44,850 bases of DNA from Guyanagaster necrorhizus (taxonomy: Eukaryota; Basidiomycota; Agaricomycetes; Agaricales; Physalacriaceae). The position numbers and the translations under genes are program-made. The DNA is taken from assembly GCF_019112545.1 (NCBI RefSeq), contig NW_025064894.1, positions 1,186,746 through 1,231,595 of the forward strand, given 5' to 3'. Below are positions 17,783 through 30,330 of the stretch, one piece after another. How positions within the stretch are numbered: the first letter of the stretch is position 1; every line of letters starts with the position of its first letter. A model generated the notes under the pieces. That model was not told where the DNA came from. It worked only from the letters and a program-made list of their open reading frames with translations, and searched no databases.

Positions 17783-20659
17783 ATGTCACCTCCAACCTCC
17801 CCCTCTACAGCATTCCAAACTCTCCCTGAGCATCCTATCAACTCACAACTGAAACCATACCCCAAGCTGAGCCTAGGAGAATGGATCAGAGGGGCACTCC
17901 ACAAGAAGAGGAGAGGCACAGATACCCTCCATGACCAGCAACCAGAACAGACAGACAACACCAGATCAATTGACTCACAGATTTCAAAAACCCATGGGTC
18001 TTGCCAGGGTTTCCTCCAGTCCCAAACTATGAGAACAAAAACCTCCCCAGCAACTTCTTTAATGATGCACCCTCTGACAATCCCTCTCCCTCAGCACATG
18101 GCATTAGAGACCATGCTAGAGACTCTCTTAATGCCACTAGGATGGCTTCAAGATCTGAACTCATTTCATCCATGCACTCTGACCATGACTCTCTCTATGT
18201 GACCTTAGAGTCCAGTCCACCTCCAACCAAGTACATTGACCTCTACCCAGGGTCAGAAGGCCCAGGTAAGTGGTGGGGACCAATGGTCACTGATCAGCTC
18301 AAGCATAATGTCAGAGATTTTACTGCTGAGGAAATCCAGGCAGCCAGCAAGGAGGTCTTCAGAGATCTTGACTAGGCAGAGGCTAAGCAGGCCTGATGAG
18401 AGACACTCCATGATGATGAGCTATATGATGCACAGTATTGTTGATGACAGCAAGAGCTTGAGGCTGCTGAGTGGGGCACCTCAAGCTTCCATGCCCCTGA
18501 CTTATGAACAGAACAGTCCCACTCTCCTTTCTGAGAGCCTAGTATCCCCACCACAACTGAAACAGATCTCTGGGCAGGGTTATATAGCCCTGTCACCTCC
18601 AGCAAGGCCATAAGGAGGGGAAACAATTCTCCTCCCTGAAGTGTCAGCATCACCAATACTGACACCATCCTCTCAAATGCTGACTCTGTACTCAACATCT
18701 ATGGGCTTTGAGTTCTCAATGCCCACATTCCTGACTGAGGCCTCTGCCATTTTCTGGAAGGAAGAGTCACACAACTCTTTCTCAATCCTCAATTCTACAC
18801 TAACTTCCATGTCTATAGCTGAGACCTAGAGGTGGCAAGAGCACATGGAGATCACAGGTACAGCTCTGACCTCAGAACCACCAACCTCCAGCCTTCTCCT
18901 CCAGCTAATGTCATAGGACCCAGCAATGGAAACAGCAACCAGTTTCCCAGTGATAATTTGACCCCTAGTGCTGCCAACTTATGACCTGCTCAATGACTCC
19001 CTCATGGGGGACAGTGGAGATGAGGCAGACAAGGAGAGTGATGAGGACAATGTGGGGGACAACATCCCTCTTGACTGGAAATGACTATGAGAGTATGCTA
19101 ATGAAGACATGGACAAAGAAGTCCTATTGAAAGAGATTCAGCAAGCAAGAGAGGAGGAGTACCATCAATTATATTGTGACAGGATAGCATCCTTATGGTG
19201 AGACACAGTCTGGTTGGCCTTGTCTCTTGGACACAAGTATATTTCCATAGACAATCTTGAAAAGCAGGATATTCTACAATATTCTGCTACTAAACATGCA
19301 GTTTCAGCTTATAATAGGAGGCACCCCAAGAACCAACTCAGTCAACTGCCTGAATACATATCCAAATATGATATCAAGCTGATGCTGTGGACACCATCAG
19401 TAACTCTGAAATGGGCTGTATACATGGCCCCATCACTCTGAACTACCACAAGCCAACTTTTGTACTCAACCTCATTGACTCACTCATTAGCAGTTCAGCT
19501 TTCCTAAATCCAACAACAGCTGACTGCTCAATCCACCAGCTTCAAAAACACCTGGACTGGCAAGAGCAGTCAGCTCCTTGATGGGCAGCCCCCACCTGAT
19601 GAAGCTGAAGAGAGCAGAACAGGCAAGGAACCTGTTAGAGACAACCCAGAAGCAGTAAAGTTAGGCTTTACCATTAGGAACAGAGTAATCATGCAAAAAG
19701 AAGCTTTTCCACAGAGGAGCCCAGTGGCTGATGACAATTTGCTCCACTCATTCTCTGGCCCACCAACTGACTGGAGGCATCCACCCTTCAATGAATAGCC
19801 CAATCTGATAGGCACACTTCCAGAGAATGCCACCATCCTTCAGTGCAAGCTCAACTTGCTTTGCAAACCCTGCTCCTTCAAGAGTGCTTTGAATGTCATT
19901 GACCAGTTTTAATAGACTGTGAACAATACTTCAAAGTCTATATCACATACCCAGAAAATGATATAAACAAAGTTGCATTCATGGCCTCATACTTTGAAGA
20001 CAAGATAAAGACATAGTTGATATTAATTTCACCAAATTTCTACTCCACTGCTTGTCAGCATCACTATTTTCCCTCTTGGCCTATCTTTAAGCATCTGCTT
20101 AATGACAAGTTCATCAACCTGGCCATCCAAGAAGTCCATAAATCAAAAATCAAGGAATTCCAGATGGGTGATAAGGTGGCCACAGAATACTTTTGACAAG
20201 CTAGAATGGCTTGCCAAGCTTGCCAGAATCCAGGATGATATTGCTGATGATGAACAAATGATCAAGGCCCTCAAATGGGAGGCACCCATGTCATACATCA
20301 AAATGATCTCTGATATTGGCAAATTTATTCTGAAGAGATATGATGAGTGGAAAGAGAGAGTTATTGAAATGTACAAGGAACAGCAGTGACAGAAGGTGAA
20401 GCAGGCAAATTTGCAGGAGTATTGGAAACAGCTGACAACTTCTAATCAGAGGGCCAACAGTCAATCCAGTACTACCAAGACCAGATCATCGATGACTTGT
20501 GTGCCCTTCTATGGGACTCAGAAGACAGAAACAGGAACCACATACACTGGAGCTGACAAGCCTATGAATATTGACCAATTAAAGAAAGAGGGAAAATGCT
20601 TTAACTGTGGACAGAAAGGCCACATGTCAAAGGACTGCCTGAAGAAGAAGAGAACTTGA
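17783..20659 (+). pseudogene. gag of element 1 (broken)
   Basis: A start-like MSPPTSPSTAFQTLPEHP corresponds to the gag N-terminus of element 4. Basic KLSLGEWIRGALHKKRRG follows. A capsid-like segment lies at about 20100-20390 (DKFINLAIQEV, MYKEQQ), and a complete zinc knuckle CFNCGQKGHMSKDC lies at 20599-20640. Many TGA and TAG codons interrupt it, often at places where the younger element has CGA, CAG or TGG. Gag normally packages the RNA and forms the particle; this copy cannot make a full protein. Confidence 0.75.
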
Positions 20660-21239
20660 GAAGACATCAGGGCACAAATAGCTGAGCTACAGAAGGAATC
20701 TGAGGAATTGGATGCTAAAACAAGAATCAAAGAGGTAAAAGGTGAGGCCAACCAGGGAGTGATTCCACTCAGTCAGCCAGAAAGAACAGTGTGTCACAAG
20801 TAGCTGCAGGACAGACTAATAATACTTCTGTAGATACTCTTATATCTAACTTAAACACACATTCAAATATACCTCTCTCCTCTACTATAAAACACACCAC
20901 ACCTGAATTGCTGGATACTCACACTCAAATGCCTACAGGCCAAGCAGGAGGAGAGGCCCCCACTAAATGGCTCAAACCATTTGACACTGAATGGATATGG
21001 AGGGCCATCTGAGAAGCACTGACAGAAGAAGCAGCAAAGGCTGTACTCAAAAATTGGGTATACAAGACCTGAGCCAAGGAAGTCATAGATGAAATAGTGG
21101 AAGAGATGTGGAACACCAAATGATGCTGAGCCTTAGAATGGCTTGATGAACTACATGGACCTCAGAGATATGTATGATGAATGAAGACCCCAGGTCAAGA
21201 TCTGACCACCAAGGCCCAGATCAAAACACTCACAAACTA

Positions 21240-24200
21240 GTCAACACATGTGGTAACTGCTCTGATTGACAGCAGATGCACTAGAAGCTCTATTAATTGT
21301 GCTTTCATCAACAAGCATAATCTTCCAACCTAAGCCATGGCAGCTCCAATACTAGTGTATAATACTGATGGCACAAAAAACCAAGCTGGCTCAATCACCA
21401 AATTTGTCAAACTCTGACTCACTATTAGAGACCATTCTGAATGAATTGATCTAGCAGTCACTGACCTAGGAACCAAGGAAGTGTTCCTTGGGCATGACTG
21501 GTTGATCCAACACAATCCACTGGTCAACTGGAAGACTGGCTGGGTCACATTTGCATGGTGCTGATGCTGAAAAATCTCTTTTGAGCTATCAGACAAAGAT
21601 CCAAAAGATTGATAGAATGCAGAAATAGAGAATGGGGAGACTATTCTCACTGTCAATTTAGAACAAGCAATTCACATCTGGGCCATGCACCACACCAATG
21701 ACTTAGTGGCTAAGGCTAATGAAGGGAAGAAGGAGAAGACTTTCAAAGAGATGGTGCCTGAATGAGCCTGAGACTATCAGGACCTATTTGACAAGGAAAG
21801 CTTTGATGAACTGCTGAAGCCTAAACCCTGGGATCATGCCATCAAGCTGATACCAAACACCAATGCAAACTTAGATTGCAAGGTCTATCCCCTCAGCAAT
21901 CAGAAACAACAGGAACTTGACAAGTTCCTTGATGAGAATCTTTTCAGCAGAAGGATCAGACCATCAAAATCTCCCATGGCATCACTGTTCTTCTTTGTCA
22001 AAAAGAAGGATGGCAAACTTTGACTGGTATAAGACTATCAGAAGCTGAATGAAATGATGATGAAGAATCATTATCCACTTTTGCTAATCTCTAAACTTAT
22101 GGACAAACTCTGAGGGGCCAAGTACTATACCAAGCTGGATGTATGATAGGGATATAACAACATGCAGATTAAAGAAGGCAATGAGTGGAAGATGGCCTTC
22201 CAAATTAATTATGGGCTCTTTGAACCCACAGTCATGTTCTTTGGGCTGACCAACTCACCAGTGACATTCCAGTGGATGATGAATGATATTTTCAAAGACC
22301 TCATCACCACTGGAAAGGTCATGATTTATCTGGACAATATACTCATCATGTCCAAAGATCATAGAGAACATTGAAGGCTAGTGCACTAAGTACTTGAATT
22401 GATGTGCAAACACAAACTCTTCCTCAAAGCTGAGAAATGCAAGTTTGAGGTACTGGAAACTAAATATCTCAGCATCATCATCAGTGAAGGAAGTATCTGC
22501 ATGGATCCTGTTAAGGTTGCTGGAGTAACAGAATGGCTGGAACTGACCAAGAAGTGGGAGTTACAATCCTTCTTAGAATTTACCAATTTCTACCAGCAAT
22601 TCATTCAGGACTACAGCAAAATTGTATGTCTCATGATACAATTGACCAGCAAAACTCCTTGGTCATAGGGCCATTCACAACAAACTGCCTTTAATGACCT
22701 CAAAAGGTGGCTTGCCAAAGATATAATCTTGACAATACCAACTCAGAAAGGAAGGTTCTGAGTCAAATTGGATTCAAGTCAGAGGGCCATCAGGGCTGTG
22801 CTATTCCAAGAGCAGGATGGGAAATAGCAGCCAGTTGCATTCCTCTCAAAGGCACTCACTGTCACTGAAAGGAACTACGAGATATACAACAAGGAGTTAT
22901 TGGCAATAATGCTTGCTCTAAAAGAATGGTGGCATTATCTGATTGGTGCAACCCAGATCTTTGAGATCTGAATGGACCATCAGAACCTGTAATACTTCTG
23001 ACAGCTGCAAAAGCTCAACTGATGACAGGCATGGTGGGTAATAGAACTGAGCTAGTACCTGTACACCCTGCACCACAAGGCCAGAACAGCTAATAAGAAG
23101 GCTGATCTTCTAAGCTGACATGTGGACCATGATCAGAGAGGGGGTGACAATGAAGAGGTGATGCTATTAAGGCCCAAACATTTTCAAGCAATGATAATGC
23201 CAACAGAAGAGGAGATCCATGAATGAATCAAAAGTATTACCAGAGACAACAAGAAGTGGGACCAATGTGTGGCCCCATCTCTAAATCATGAATGAGGGAT
23301 GATAAGGGAGAATGGCATGATCCACTATGATGGATGGATCTATATTCTGTGAGACCAACAACTACAAGGTGAAATCATTGCTACATGTTATAACCATATG
23401 ATGGCAGGATACTCTAGAATTTCCAAGACTAAGAAACTCATATTGCAGGAGTGTTGGTGGCCCAAATTGAGCTAGAACATTGAGAAGTATGTAAAAGAGT
23501 GCAAAATGTGCCAATGAGGGAAGGCCTCCACTCAATCCTGGGCTGCCTCTTTTCACCTAAACAAAATACCACAATCACCATAGACTCACATCTTGGTGGA
23601 TATGGTCACCAGACTATCCAATTATAATGGATATGATGTCATTATCATCATTGTGGACTGCTTCTCAAAAGCAATCATTCTGATTGCTTGCTCAATGGAA
23701 TTGTCCTCTGAAGGATGGGCCAAGATTCTTCATGATGAAGTATATGCCAAATATGATATGCTCCAAGTAATAATATCAGATTGGAACTCTCAATTTGTGT
23801 CCAAATTCTTAGATGACCTTTACTGCCTCCTTAACATTCAATGAAATGCTTTGACAGCATATCATCTACAGATGGATGGCCAAATGGAATGGGCTAATCA
23901 AGAAATTGAGAAGTACCTGTGATTGTTTGTCAACTACTGCCAGGATGACTGGGTTGAATGGTTAGCTCTTGTTGCCTTCCAACACAACAATCAAATCCAT
24001 TCTATCACAGGAAAAACCCCATTCTTCATCAACTATAGATGTCATCTTAATGTCTTACATACTGAGTATCTCCAAACAATGACACCTGCTTCCTTTGATT
24101 TCACTGATACCATGTCCAAGATCCATACAGAAACCCAAGCTGCCCTCAAAAAGGTGACTATCACTATGAAAAAACAATACAACAAGCATTGTGTATTCTC

Positions 24201-24647
24201 TTGGACCTATAACATCAATGACAAAGTGTGGTTAGACATCACAAATCTTCACCTTCCCTGTCCAAAATGAAAGTTAGATGATAAGTGGACAGGACCATTC
24301 CCAATATTGGCCAAAATTGGTGCCTCTGCATACAAACTATGTCTTGGAAGGTCCATGATGTCTTCAATGAATCTCTCCTCACACCCTACATTGCTCCCAC
24401 CTTTCCAAACCAACAACATCCTCTGCCATTCCTGCTGGAGCTCATTGATGATAAAGAACATTATGAGATCAAACAAATTCTCAACCATAAACTCTGCAAA
24501 GTCAAAGCAAAAGGCAGAGCAACCACAATGACCATCAACTATTTGGTCAGTTGGAAAGGCTATGGACCAGAGTCTAACCAATGGGTCAATGAGAAGCAGG
24601 TGGATGCAGATGATGCTATACATGAATATGAATTATCCCTAAATTAA
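21240..24647 (+). pseudogene. pol of element 1 (protease, RT, RNase H, integrase, chromodomain), broken
   Basis: Protease near 21250 reads VVTALIDSRCTRSSIN, with the catalytic Asp present but Gly changed to Arg. Reverse transcriptase spans about 21950-22670. Its active-site box reads YLDN (Asn at 22336-22338) instead of YLDD, a G-to-A change that would inactivate it. RNase H lies at about 22740-22950. Integrase has a CxxC zinc part near 23500 and the core VDMVTRLSNYNGYD, IISDWNSQF and QMDGQMEWANQ carrying the D,D,E residues (23600-23910). The last part (24285-24647) is open in a shifted frame and ends with the chromodomain INYLVSWKGYGPESNQWVNE. At least one frameshift near 24290 and many TGA/TAG stops make it dead. 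Confidence 0.8.
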
Positions 24648-24680
24648 GCCATCAGGACAATGGTCTTAAGGAGGAGATAA

Positions 24681-25151
24681 TATTACAATTTTTCCTATTT
24701 TTCTTATTTCTATTGGGACTTAGCCTCTATTTGTGCTTAGTCAGAGTGCCAATTCCAGTGCTTAGGATTATGAGACTGGCTTAGTCAGCACAACAAGCTG
24801 GATCAGTCATTGTCTTTCGATGCAATGATGACACTCAATGATGCACAATCACTCTTTTGTAGACAGTAGCAACACTCAAGGATAACAAGTACAATACTGT
24901 GGACAGACACAATAGATAACTATAAATTTATTTAGCACACACTGTAGTATATAAGTAGGATAGCTCTCACTGGTATAACCTCAGCTTCAAGCTAAAGTTT
25001 ATTATTACACCATTCTACTCTCAAGCCAATCCTAATGGCCTTGTTGCATAATGATCAATAGTCATATTAAGTGAACTCTGATGGAACACTCAAACACAAA
25101 GTGATGTCAGTTTATCATGTGTCTATAATCATGTGCAGCTTGGATCTAACA
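24681..25151 (+). repeat. 3' LTR of element 1
   Basis: 471 bp, the same length as the 5' LTR, preceded by the purine tract AAGGAGGAGATAA. The terminal bases have decayed (TATTACA against TGTTAGA). Differences from the 5' LTR are dominated by transitions, several being TG in one copy and CA in the other. Confidence 0.92.
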
Positions 25152-26319
25152 GACTGTCTGTGGAAATGAGAAAATAGCTTAAGATTTCTGATGCACAACC
25201 AATATACTTAAAAGATTATGACCTCAACTCCAACTAGTTGCCACCTTTTCTAGGTGGCTTGTTTGCAGGAGCTAGACCTGAGGATGCACCAGCAGAATGC
25301 ACCACACCAATGGCACTAGGGGTGCCTGCAGTGCTATTACCACAAGGCCCACACTATGACTGGCAACTGTAGTCACTGCTAAGGCCCCAGAATCAGGCTC
25401 TGTCATCTGGGCACCCCTCAACACCCTGCCACCATGGCAGCATGGAACCATGGAACCATGGGAGAACCTGAAGCTGGCAATTGCTTAAGAGCCATTTGCC
25501 ATTCAAAGGAAAAAGTGCAGATCTGAACTGCTTTTTCAATCAGTGGAAGGCTTACTTCAAGGTCTATAGTATTTATTTCTCTATGAATGTGAGTGAGTTC
25601 AGCCCACACCAATTAATTTTCTGCTCATCATAATTCAAATAACTCATTCAACTTGGCCTCTCAAAGCTTTGCTTCCTTCTTCTGCATGAATTGCATCCAC
25701 CATCATCATTCATTATCAGTTTCTCAGTACAGACAACAAAGGATGATTATAATCAGATTACAATCTATGAATCTGATGCACAAACTTGGACATAGTCAAT
25801 CTACTATGGGAGAAAATCAAGCCAAACCAGTATTGATTATGAAACACTTCATCAACACATACTGCCATTCTGACCCAGTAGAGCACCTCTGTCTTTTCTG
25901 TTGGCCAGGTTCACCATGTCTATTCTGAGGTGGGCCACCATTCTGTGGCCCTCTCTGACCATTTGATGGACCACTCTGAGGCTGTTGGCTACCAGAGTTG
26001 CTGTTTGTTGAAATTCTGAGTGATGCATGGACAAATGTGTTGCTATGATTCTTGTGACATCTAATTATGGATTTTTCATTCTATGATCTTCCTTGTATTT
26101 GTATCTGTTTCTTGTCTCTGCAGCCATTTATGTATGAATAGCCATTGGTTGCTTTCCTCATCTGTTAACTGTAACAGCTGAGCTTACTTCAACTGTATCT
26201 AATTATCCTTGTACCAAAATTTTTTCAAGTTATAGACCCTGCTCTTACCTGAACTTGAAGTGATCAATACTATTCTGTATCTTATTGCTCTCTATGCAAA
26301 TGTCTACCATTACAAGTGT
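25152..26319. other. Decayed sequence flanking element 1; minus-strand low-complexity relic
   Basis: CpG-free. Minus-strand pieces read as protein: a Gln, Asn, Gly and Pro-rich stretch (QPQSGPSNGQRGPQNGGPP) at about 25900-26000, a Leu/Ala/Glu-rich helix (EAKL, ELF) near 25650, and a 64-residue open frame at 25418-25612. Together with the minus-strand pieces at 16600-17040 this may be one older gene or transposon split by element 1. The family is not recognised. Confidence 0.4.
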
Positions 26320-26477
26320 AGCAATGAATTCTACCAATCTTTCTGCCTCCATGCCATGACTTGAGACAAATAGAGTAAATTGATCTTACTCACTTTGAAA
26401 TAGCTGTGGCAGCAAAAGATAAGTGAGGCCACATTACTGGTACTATTTTTTATCCAAGCTACAACATACATCCTATT

Positions 26478-27142
26478 ATGAATGAAGCCACCTCTCAATT
26501 TTTGTGGTCTCAGCATGTTTATGATAGTACTTTATTTTTGGTTCATCATGCAACTATCATCAACAAACAGTGGGCCAAAATAGTGAAGTATTACATGAAA
26601 AAGAAGTATATGCTCAAACTAGCCTTTGACAATCTTTTGCTTATCTCAAAATGCCCTGATGGAGCTACTGTACATCAGTTCCTGAAAGAGCTACAAGCAC
26701 AGAGAGAGAAAATAGCTTCATATGAAGTTGAGATTGATGATGATGATTATCATTCAACAATACTCTCATGTCTTTCATTTTTGATAGCTGAGTTTGCAGC
26801 AAATATAGTAGGATCAGTGAAGGCTAGTGAGAGAGTTATAGCATCAATGGTCACATCAATGATGATGATGATATCACCATTTGCTTTCATTCTCTGCTGC
26901 AAGCAAGATGTTGATCCCAACCTTCTGATAAATATGATTACAGAAGAGTATGATCATCACCAATGCTCTAATGTAAATCAACATCTGCAGAATGATGAAA
27001 AAGAGGAAAAAGTATGAGAGGATGATGAAGCATTAGCAGCTGTACCTGGCAAGGCCAAATGCAAGGCCAAGAGGTGTTATTCAAATTGTGGTTGCTTCAA
27101 TTGTGGAAGTTATGATCATTGAAAAAAGGACTGCCTCAAGCC
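26478..27142 (+). pseudogene. Copia gag with zinc knuckle (broken)
   Basis: A 179-residue open segment resembles the UBN2/Copia gag domain: KLAFDNLLLISKCPDGATV, HQFLKELQAQREKI, DDDDYHSTILSCLSF and LINMITEEYDHH in the usual order. About 60 bp later CFNCGSYDHxKKDC is a complete CCHC knuckle in which x is TGA, most simply a mutated CGA arginine codon. Confidence 0.7.
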
Positions 27143-27546
27143 TGCAAAATAAGGCTTTGATTAATAGCAAGAAAAGCAGTGGCAAGGCACCAAGCACTAC
27201 CAATGCTGATTTTATATCAGCTGGTGATGCTTCAAATCTATCACTCTACTCACTGACTGGTTTATCAAATACAAGTGATGATTCAAGAACTCACTCTTCT
27301 ATGCCTATGCTGAAGACTATATCCTTCTCAAATATAGATGAGGGTAAAGAAGATTTTGATGATGAAGATGATGAGAATTAGTTTTCTGACTTGAGAGAAG
27401 ACCAAGATAGTCTATGGGGTTGCAGTTGGGACTCTCATGAGTCATTTGGCAGTGATATGGATCTTGATGTTGATCAAGCAGATGATATTGAGATGTGAGA
27501 TGCCACATCTATTACATCCAAATCAGCTGCAGCAGCACACCAACCT

Positions 27547-28386
27547 ATGACAGACTTATCTCATAGTAAGTTATATGACTCTGATACTGCCAAGCATCTC
27601 TCACTATATTGTAAAGTATTTGAAAAATTCATCAAAACTCCTTTTAGAAAGTTCATAGCAGTAAACATGCAGCATTTTACTGTGCAGGGTATTGAAGATA
27701 TTGTAGTTGAAGTTCCAAATGGGGAAGATATGTCAAAGCTTCAGCTCACTGAGATTTTGCATTCTCTGGAAGTTGGCTATACTTTGATTTCAATAGGCCA
27801 ACTTGATGATTTAGGCTATACCTTTACCTTCAAAGATGGTATATATACACTTAATAGGCTGAGTGAAAACTGAATTGGAACTATTCCAAAGACCAAAGAT
27901 AGTTTGTATTGAGTTGTCCATTCACTAAATTGTGATGCAACAGCTAATGCTATTGAAGAAACAATTTCTTTAATGGATTTTTATCATCACATGGATTATA
28001 TTGCCCCAAAAGTAGCCTGCTGTCTAGTTGAGAAGGAATTCATCACTGGAGTGAAGCTGAATATGAACAAAGAAGAACCTATCTTTTGTTAGTCATGCAT
28101 TTATAGCAAAGCTATCCAAAAACCTTATGAAAAGGTATGAGAGAGGCAGAGAGCTGCAGAAGTAGATGGTGAGATTCAGTTGGATGTATAGGGACTGGCA
28201 CCAGTTACCACACTTTGAGATCATCATTACTATGTCACTTTTATCAATAATGAGATGAGATACACTAATATTCACTTCTTATGCTGCAAATCTGAGGTCT
28301 TAAAAGCTTATACCAATTTTAAAGCCTGGCTTCACATTCAACACAATAAATCTGTGAAAATTTTACATTCAGATTGTGAGAGTGAA
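27547..28386 (+). pseudogene. Copia protease and integrase N-part (broken)
   Basis: The protease motif is LYDSDTAKHLS; the family has Asp-Ser-Gly, so Gly has become Asp. It continues through MQHFTVQGIEDIVVEVPNGE and SIGQLDDLGYTF, typical of the Copia protease region. Next comes the zinc-binding GAG-pre-integrase part (FYHHMDYIA, then two Cys around 28090-28100). The integrase core follows: IQLDV, then TTLxDHHYYVTFINNE and ILHSDCESEC, where the family usually has HSDRGGEY. The sequence stops at 28386, where the LTR of element 2 begins. Confidence 0.72.
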
Positions 28387-28857
28387 TGTTAGATCTGCTT
28401 GGCATGTGATTCTAAGCATGTGATAAACCAGCACTGTATCAAGTTTGTACAATCATGCTGAAGTCCACTTTCATATGCTTTTGGCATGCATCAAGGCTTC
28501 AACAGGTTAAGCTTGAGAGAAGAGTGATGTAAGTAAACTTTAGCTCAAAGCTGGGATACAACAGCAAGAGTTACACTACTTATATATGTTTAGGTCTGTG
28601 ATAAAGATAGTTCCTACTAATTGTGCATTTCTGTCCAATAGTGCCAGGAGGCTTGGTCATTGAGTGCAAGACAATAAGATATTGTCTATTGTTGAGGTGT
28701 CTATTACACACTAAAGGATAATAGCATGGTCTGCCTTTTGTGATTAAGTAATCATTCCACAATTGTTGACAAGCACTCAAAATAAGATAGATGCTCTGAT
28801 AAGATAAGATTGAGATAAGATAAGAGAAAAAAATAAAATAAGGGAAAATTTGTAATA
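28387..28857 (-). repeat. 3' LTR of element 2
   Basis: Starts TGTTAGA and ends TGTAATA on the plus strand, next to a pyrimidine-rich tract (TTATCTCTC) that is the polypurine tract of the minus strand. It contains TTAGCTCAAAGCT (about 28542-28554), identical to the primer-binding site of element 1. It also holds short ATAAG repeats at 28797-28835. Confidence 0.88.
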
Positions 28858-30330
28858 TTATCTCTCATTAAGACTATTGTTCTGATAGCTCAATTAAGAG
28901 AGAGTTTATAGTTATAAATAGCCATATCAGCATTCATATTGCATTTGTTGACTCACTGGTTGGACTTCAGCCCATAACCCTTCCATTTGATGAGATATTT
29001 AACAGTGGTATTAGGGCTGAGACCCTGACAACTATGAGTTTTCTGGATATAATGGTTGAGGATTTGTTTGATGTCATAATGTTCAATCAGAATGGGTTTT
29101 GGCAGAGGAGGGACTTCTTGATTGGGAAAGGCAGATGGTGTGTACAGGAAGAGGAGAGATTCATTAAATACTGAATGGACCTTCCAGCTGGCTGGCAGTG
29201 TGAGTTAGTAGATGGAAGTGCCAATCTTCCTTGTAATGGGGAAGAGACTAGTGTGCTTGTTGGCCAGCTTCTTCTTTGGATATGAGAGATGAAGGTTGGT
29301 CATGTCTAGCCAGATGCAATCACTGACCTTGTATTAGACAGCAGGGTGATATGATTTGTCATATTAATGCTTCATTGCAGTGGCAGCTTTCTTAAGAGCA
29401 GACTTTGTTTTATTGTAGATTCTGGTCATCTGTTTCACAAACATCATAGATACAGAGGTGGTAGCAGCACATCAGGATGAGGTGGTGATATGAGAGTGTC
29501 ATCCATAGTTGACAAAAAACAGAGTCTTGCCAGTTGCTAAGTGTATGTGATTGTTATGTTGGAAAGCCATGAGCAGTAGTCAGTCAACCCAGTCATCTTG
29601 CCAGTGATTGATGAATGTCTGAAGGTGCTTCTCAACTTTCTGATTGACCTGCTCTGCCTGTCTATCAGTTTGGAGATAATAGGTGGTAGAAGCATTACTT
29701 CAGATTTGAAGGAGATAATATAAGTCTGTCATAAACTTGGAGACAAACTGTGGTCCACAGTCTGAAATCACTATCTGTGGCATCCTGTATTTGATGTAGA
29801 CCTCTTCTCATAGGATCTTTGCCCATCCTTCTGAGGACAGCTCTGTTGAACACACAACCAGAATGATTGCCTTAGAGAAATAATCAACTATGATGAAGAT
29901 GGCATTATAGCCATAGCACTCTGGTAGTCCAGTGATCATGTCCACTGAGATGTATATCTATAGTGCACCTGGAATCTCATTTGGGTGTGGTGAGGCTGCC
30001 TTCATCTGTGTGCTAGACTTGGTTTGTTGGCAGGTTTCACAGGCCTTAATATATCTTTCCACATCTGCTTTCAGTTTCAGCCACCAATACTCTCATAGTG
30101 CCAATTCTGCTGTCTTTGCAATTCTGGGGTGCCCAGTGGTGATATGGTCATGCAACTGAGCAATAATTTCTCCTCTAAGAGTATAGTCCCAGGGTACATA
30201 GATCCTTCTATCATAATAGATCAAGTCTCTCTTCCTTGTCATTCTCTAATCATGATTGATTGAGAGGACCACCTTCTGATCCCATAGCTTGGTCTATTGG
30301 ATAGTGCTGATGTGCTTGGTAATGGCTAAG
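28387..30330 (-). mobile_element. Chromovirus element 2: 3' LTR plus pol end, truncated
   Basis: A 471-bp LTR (28387-28857) is followed on the minus strand by the pol end: chromodomain pieces near 28930-29010 (WKGYG), the integrase C-terminal part, the integrase core (IVISD near 29760, VDMITG near 29930) and the start of the RNase H/integrase linker. Similarity to element 4 ends near 30320-30330. The rest of the element is absent or lies elsewhere. GTGAA (28382-28386) would be the target duplication, but the other end is not visible. No long open frame survives. Confidence 0.75.

Larger units (their letters stand above)
17070..25151 (+). mobile_element. Complete but dead chromovirus (Ty3/Gypsy), element 1
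   Basis: 8,082-bp element bounded by two 471-bp LTRs. The flanking 5-mers are GATTA (17065-17069) and GACTG (25152-25156), which would be one target duplication altered by two transitions. The order inside is gag, zinc knuckle, protease, reverse transcriptase, RNase H, integrase, chromodomain: the Ty3/Gypsy order with the chromovirus C-terminus. All frames are broken by TGA and TAG, and CpG is almost absent. It is the fullest old copy in the window and was inserted into the relic sequence on either side of it. Confidence 0.92.
26320..28386 (+). mobile_element. Ty1/Copia element, 5' part, interrupted at 28387
   Basis: Order gag, zinc knuckle, protease-like, GAG-pre-integrase, integrase, as in Copia and opposite to Gypsy in placing integrase before reverse transcriptase. 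Reverse transcriptase and RNase H are missing because an LTR of element 2 starts within the integrase core. The 5' LTR was not recognised. The start coordinate is approximate. Stops and near-absence of CpG show it is old. Confidence 0.75.

Noticed and set aside
28797..28835. Repeated ATAAG units that might suggest a satellite or CRISPR-like array
   Set aside because: It is a short simple-sequence run inside an LTR, without spacers or longer periodicity.
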